From Paenisporosarcina macmurdoensis (GTDB lineage: Bacteria > Bacillota > Bacilli > Bacillales_A > Planococcaceae): DNA of 64,000 nucleotides. The notes beneath the pieces were generated by a model that ran no database searches, was not told the DNA's origin, and saw only the letters and a program-made list of their open reading frames with translations. The DNA is taken from the NCBI RefSeq assembly GCF_042658845.1, contig NZ_JBHSRI010000002.1, positions 372,001 through 436,000 on the forward strand, written 5' to 3'. Each line of letters begins with the position of its first letter. Position 1 is the first letter of the stretch. Position numbers and translations under genes: made by a program. Shown here piece by piece: positions 63,530 to 64,000 of the stretch.

Positions 63530-64000
63530 TTGAAGGTATTGGTTCGGATTTTACTATTTTTAGCAATTATTTTAACTGTCATCTTTTATTCTGACCAAAC
63601 CATTCAAGAAAATGATTTACTAGAAGCTCCAGGTTCAAGAGGTCAAGCATTGCCACAAGAAAACTTGTCGCTACCTACTGGAGAGGCAACTATCCCGCGA
63701 CCAGAAAAAGGCCTATCCACTTTGGTAGGCCAAAAAACAAGTGAAATCGTAAAATCTCTTGGGGAGCCTAATCGGATTGAACCCTCTGCTTTTGGTTATG
63801 AGTGGTGGGTATATAACAAGTCCCTCACTAGTTACATGTTAATTGGTGTCACGAAAGATACCATTACGCAAGTGTATATTGCCGGTGAAGATCTAGATGC
63901 TTTTCCTTATCAAGTTGGTCAAACTATTGATGAATTATACCGTTTCACCATTATTGCGTCTGAAATCACTGTCGAAATAGATTCTAATGTTTATACATTT
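63530..64000 (+). CDS. ylbC: YlbC-like protein with CAP-associated domain (cut by window edge)
   Basis: The frame from TTG 63530 stays open to the window end (157 codons). AGGAG lies eight bases before the start. An N-terminal helix (about 4-19) acts as signal or anchor. From about residue 63 comes the CAP-associated N-terminal domain: LVGQKTSEIVKSLGEPNRIE, then SAFGYEWWVYN. In YlbC-type proteins a CAP/SCP domain follows, here beyond the edge. Position downstream of ctaG agrees. Confidence 0.85.
   Translation, partial: MKVLVRILLFLAIILTVIFYSDQTIQENDLLEAPGSRGQALPQENLSLPTGEATIPRPEKGLSTLVGQKTSEIVKSLGEPNRIEPSAFGYEWWVYNKSLTSYMLIGVTKDTITQVYIAGEDLDAFPYQVGQTIDELYRFTIIASEITVEIDSNVYTF

Overview
The window is chromosomal DNA of a low-GC Gram-positive bacterium of the order Bacillales. 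Most of the gene order matches, from memory, the Bacillus subtilis ykuQ/ykuR/ykuU/ykuV, ykqB-ykqC-ykzG-ykrA-ykrB-ykyA-pdhABCD-speA-yktABC, ylaF-ylaO-pycA-ctaABCDEFG and ylbC blocks. RNase J1 with the epsilon RNA polymerase subunit, the caa3 oxidase genes and YlaN/YktA/YktB-type proteins are Bacillales hallmarks. Small differences in gene content and dispersed GC-rich intergenic repeats suggest a genus outside Bacillus proper, perhaps in Planococcaceae (inference). I saw no rRNA, tRNA, CRISPR array, prophage or transposase gene.

Layout. 1-1445: end of the acetylated lysine/DAP branch (dapH, ykuR). 1526-13460: an eight-gene operon joining an ABC transporter to a MoxR ATPase, a DUF58 protein and large von Willebrand-type membrane proteins. 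13541-14085: first copy of a dispersed repeat. 14080-15267: MFS exporter. 15488-19265: polyamine uptake operon potABCD (minus strand). 19469-22564: a CorA-like protein, a Cys-rich small protein, a peroxiredoxin and a thioredoxin-like protein. 22833-27130: heterodimeric ABC exporter and ktrC. 27131-27857: gene-free with long inverted repeats. 27858-29918: rnjA-rpoY, preceded by a small promoter/peptide/terminator unit. 30018-37395: ykrA, def, ykyA, pdhABCD. 37396-38381: gene-poor with a 21-bp tandem repeat. 38382-40768: polysaccharide deacetylase and arginine decarboxylase speA. 41056-48527: flavin oxidoreductase and small ykt/yla genes around typA. 48593-53213: ftsW and pycA. 53248-61435: haem A synthesis and cytochrome caa3 oxidase with assembly factors, interrupted by the second repeat copy. 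61851-64000: AI-2E-type membrane protein, YugN-like protein and the start of ylbC.

Functionally the window is mostly housekeeping: pyruvate to acetyl-CoA (pdh) and oxaloacetate (pycA), terminal respiration (cta), RNA decay (rnjA), division (ftsW), ribosome function (typA), thiol-peroxide defence (ykuU/ykuV), potassium (ktrC), and polyamine synthesis (speA) together with polyamine import (pot).

Most worth a second look: (a) a long, foldable 5' leader in front of speA on the minus strand, with a two-part closing stem and a possible loop-loop contact; (b) a complete miniature transcription unit (29817-29968, minus) encoding a 23-residue strongly basic peptide just upstream of rpoY-rnjA; (c) the ABC/MoxR/vWA operon; (d) two copies of a repeat with inverted termini, another 141-bp element with inverted ends and a 21-bp tandem array. 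All calls come from reading the sequence and from memory of the families; no database search was run.
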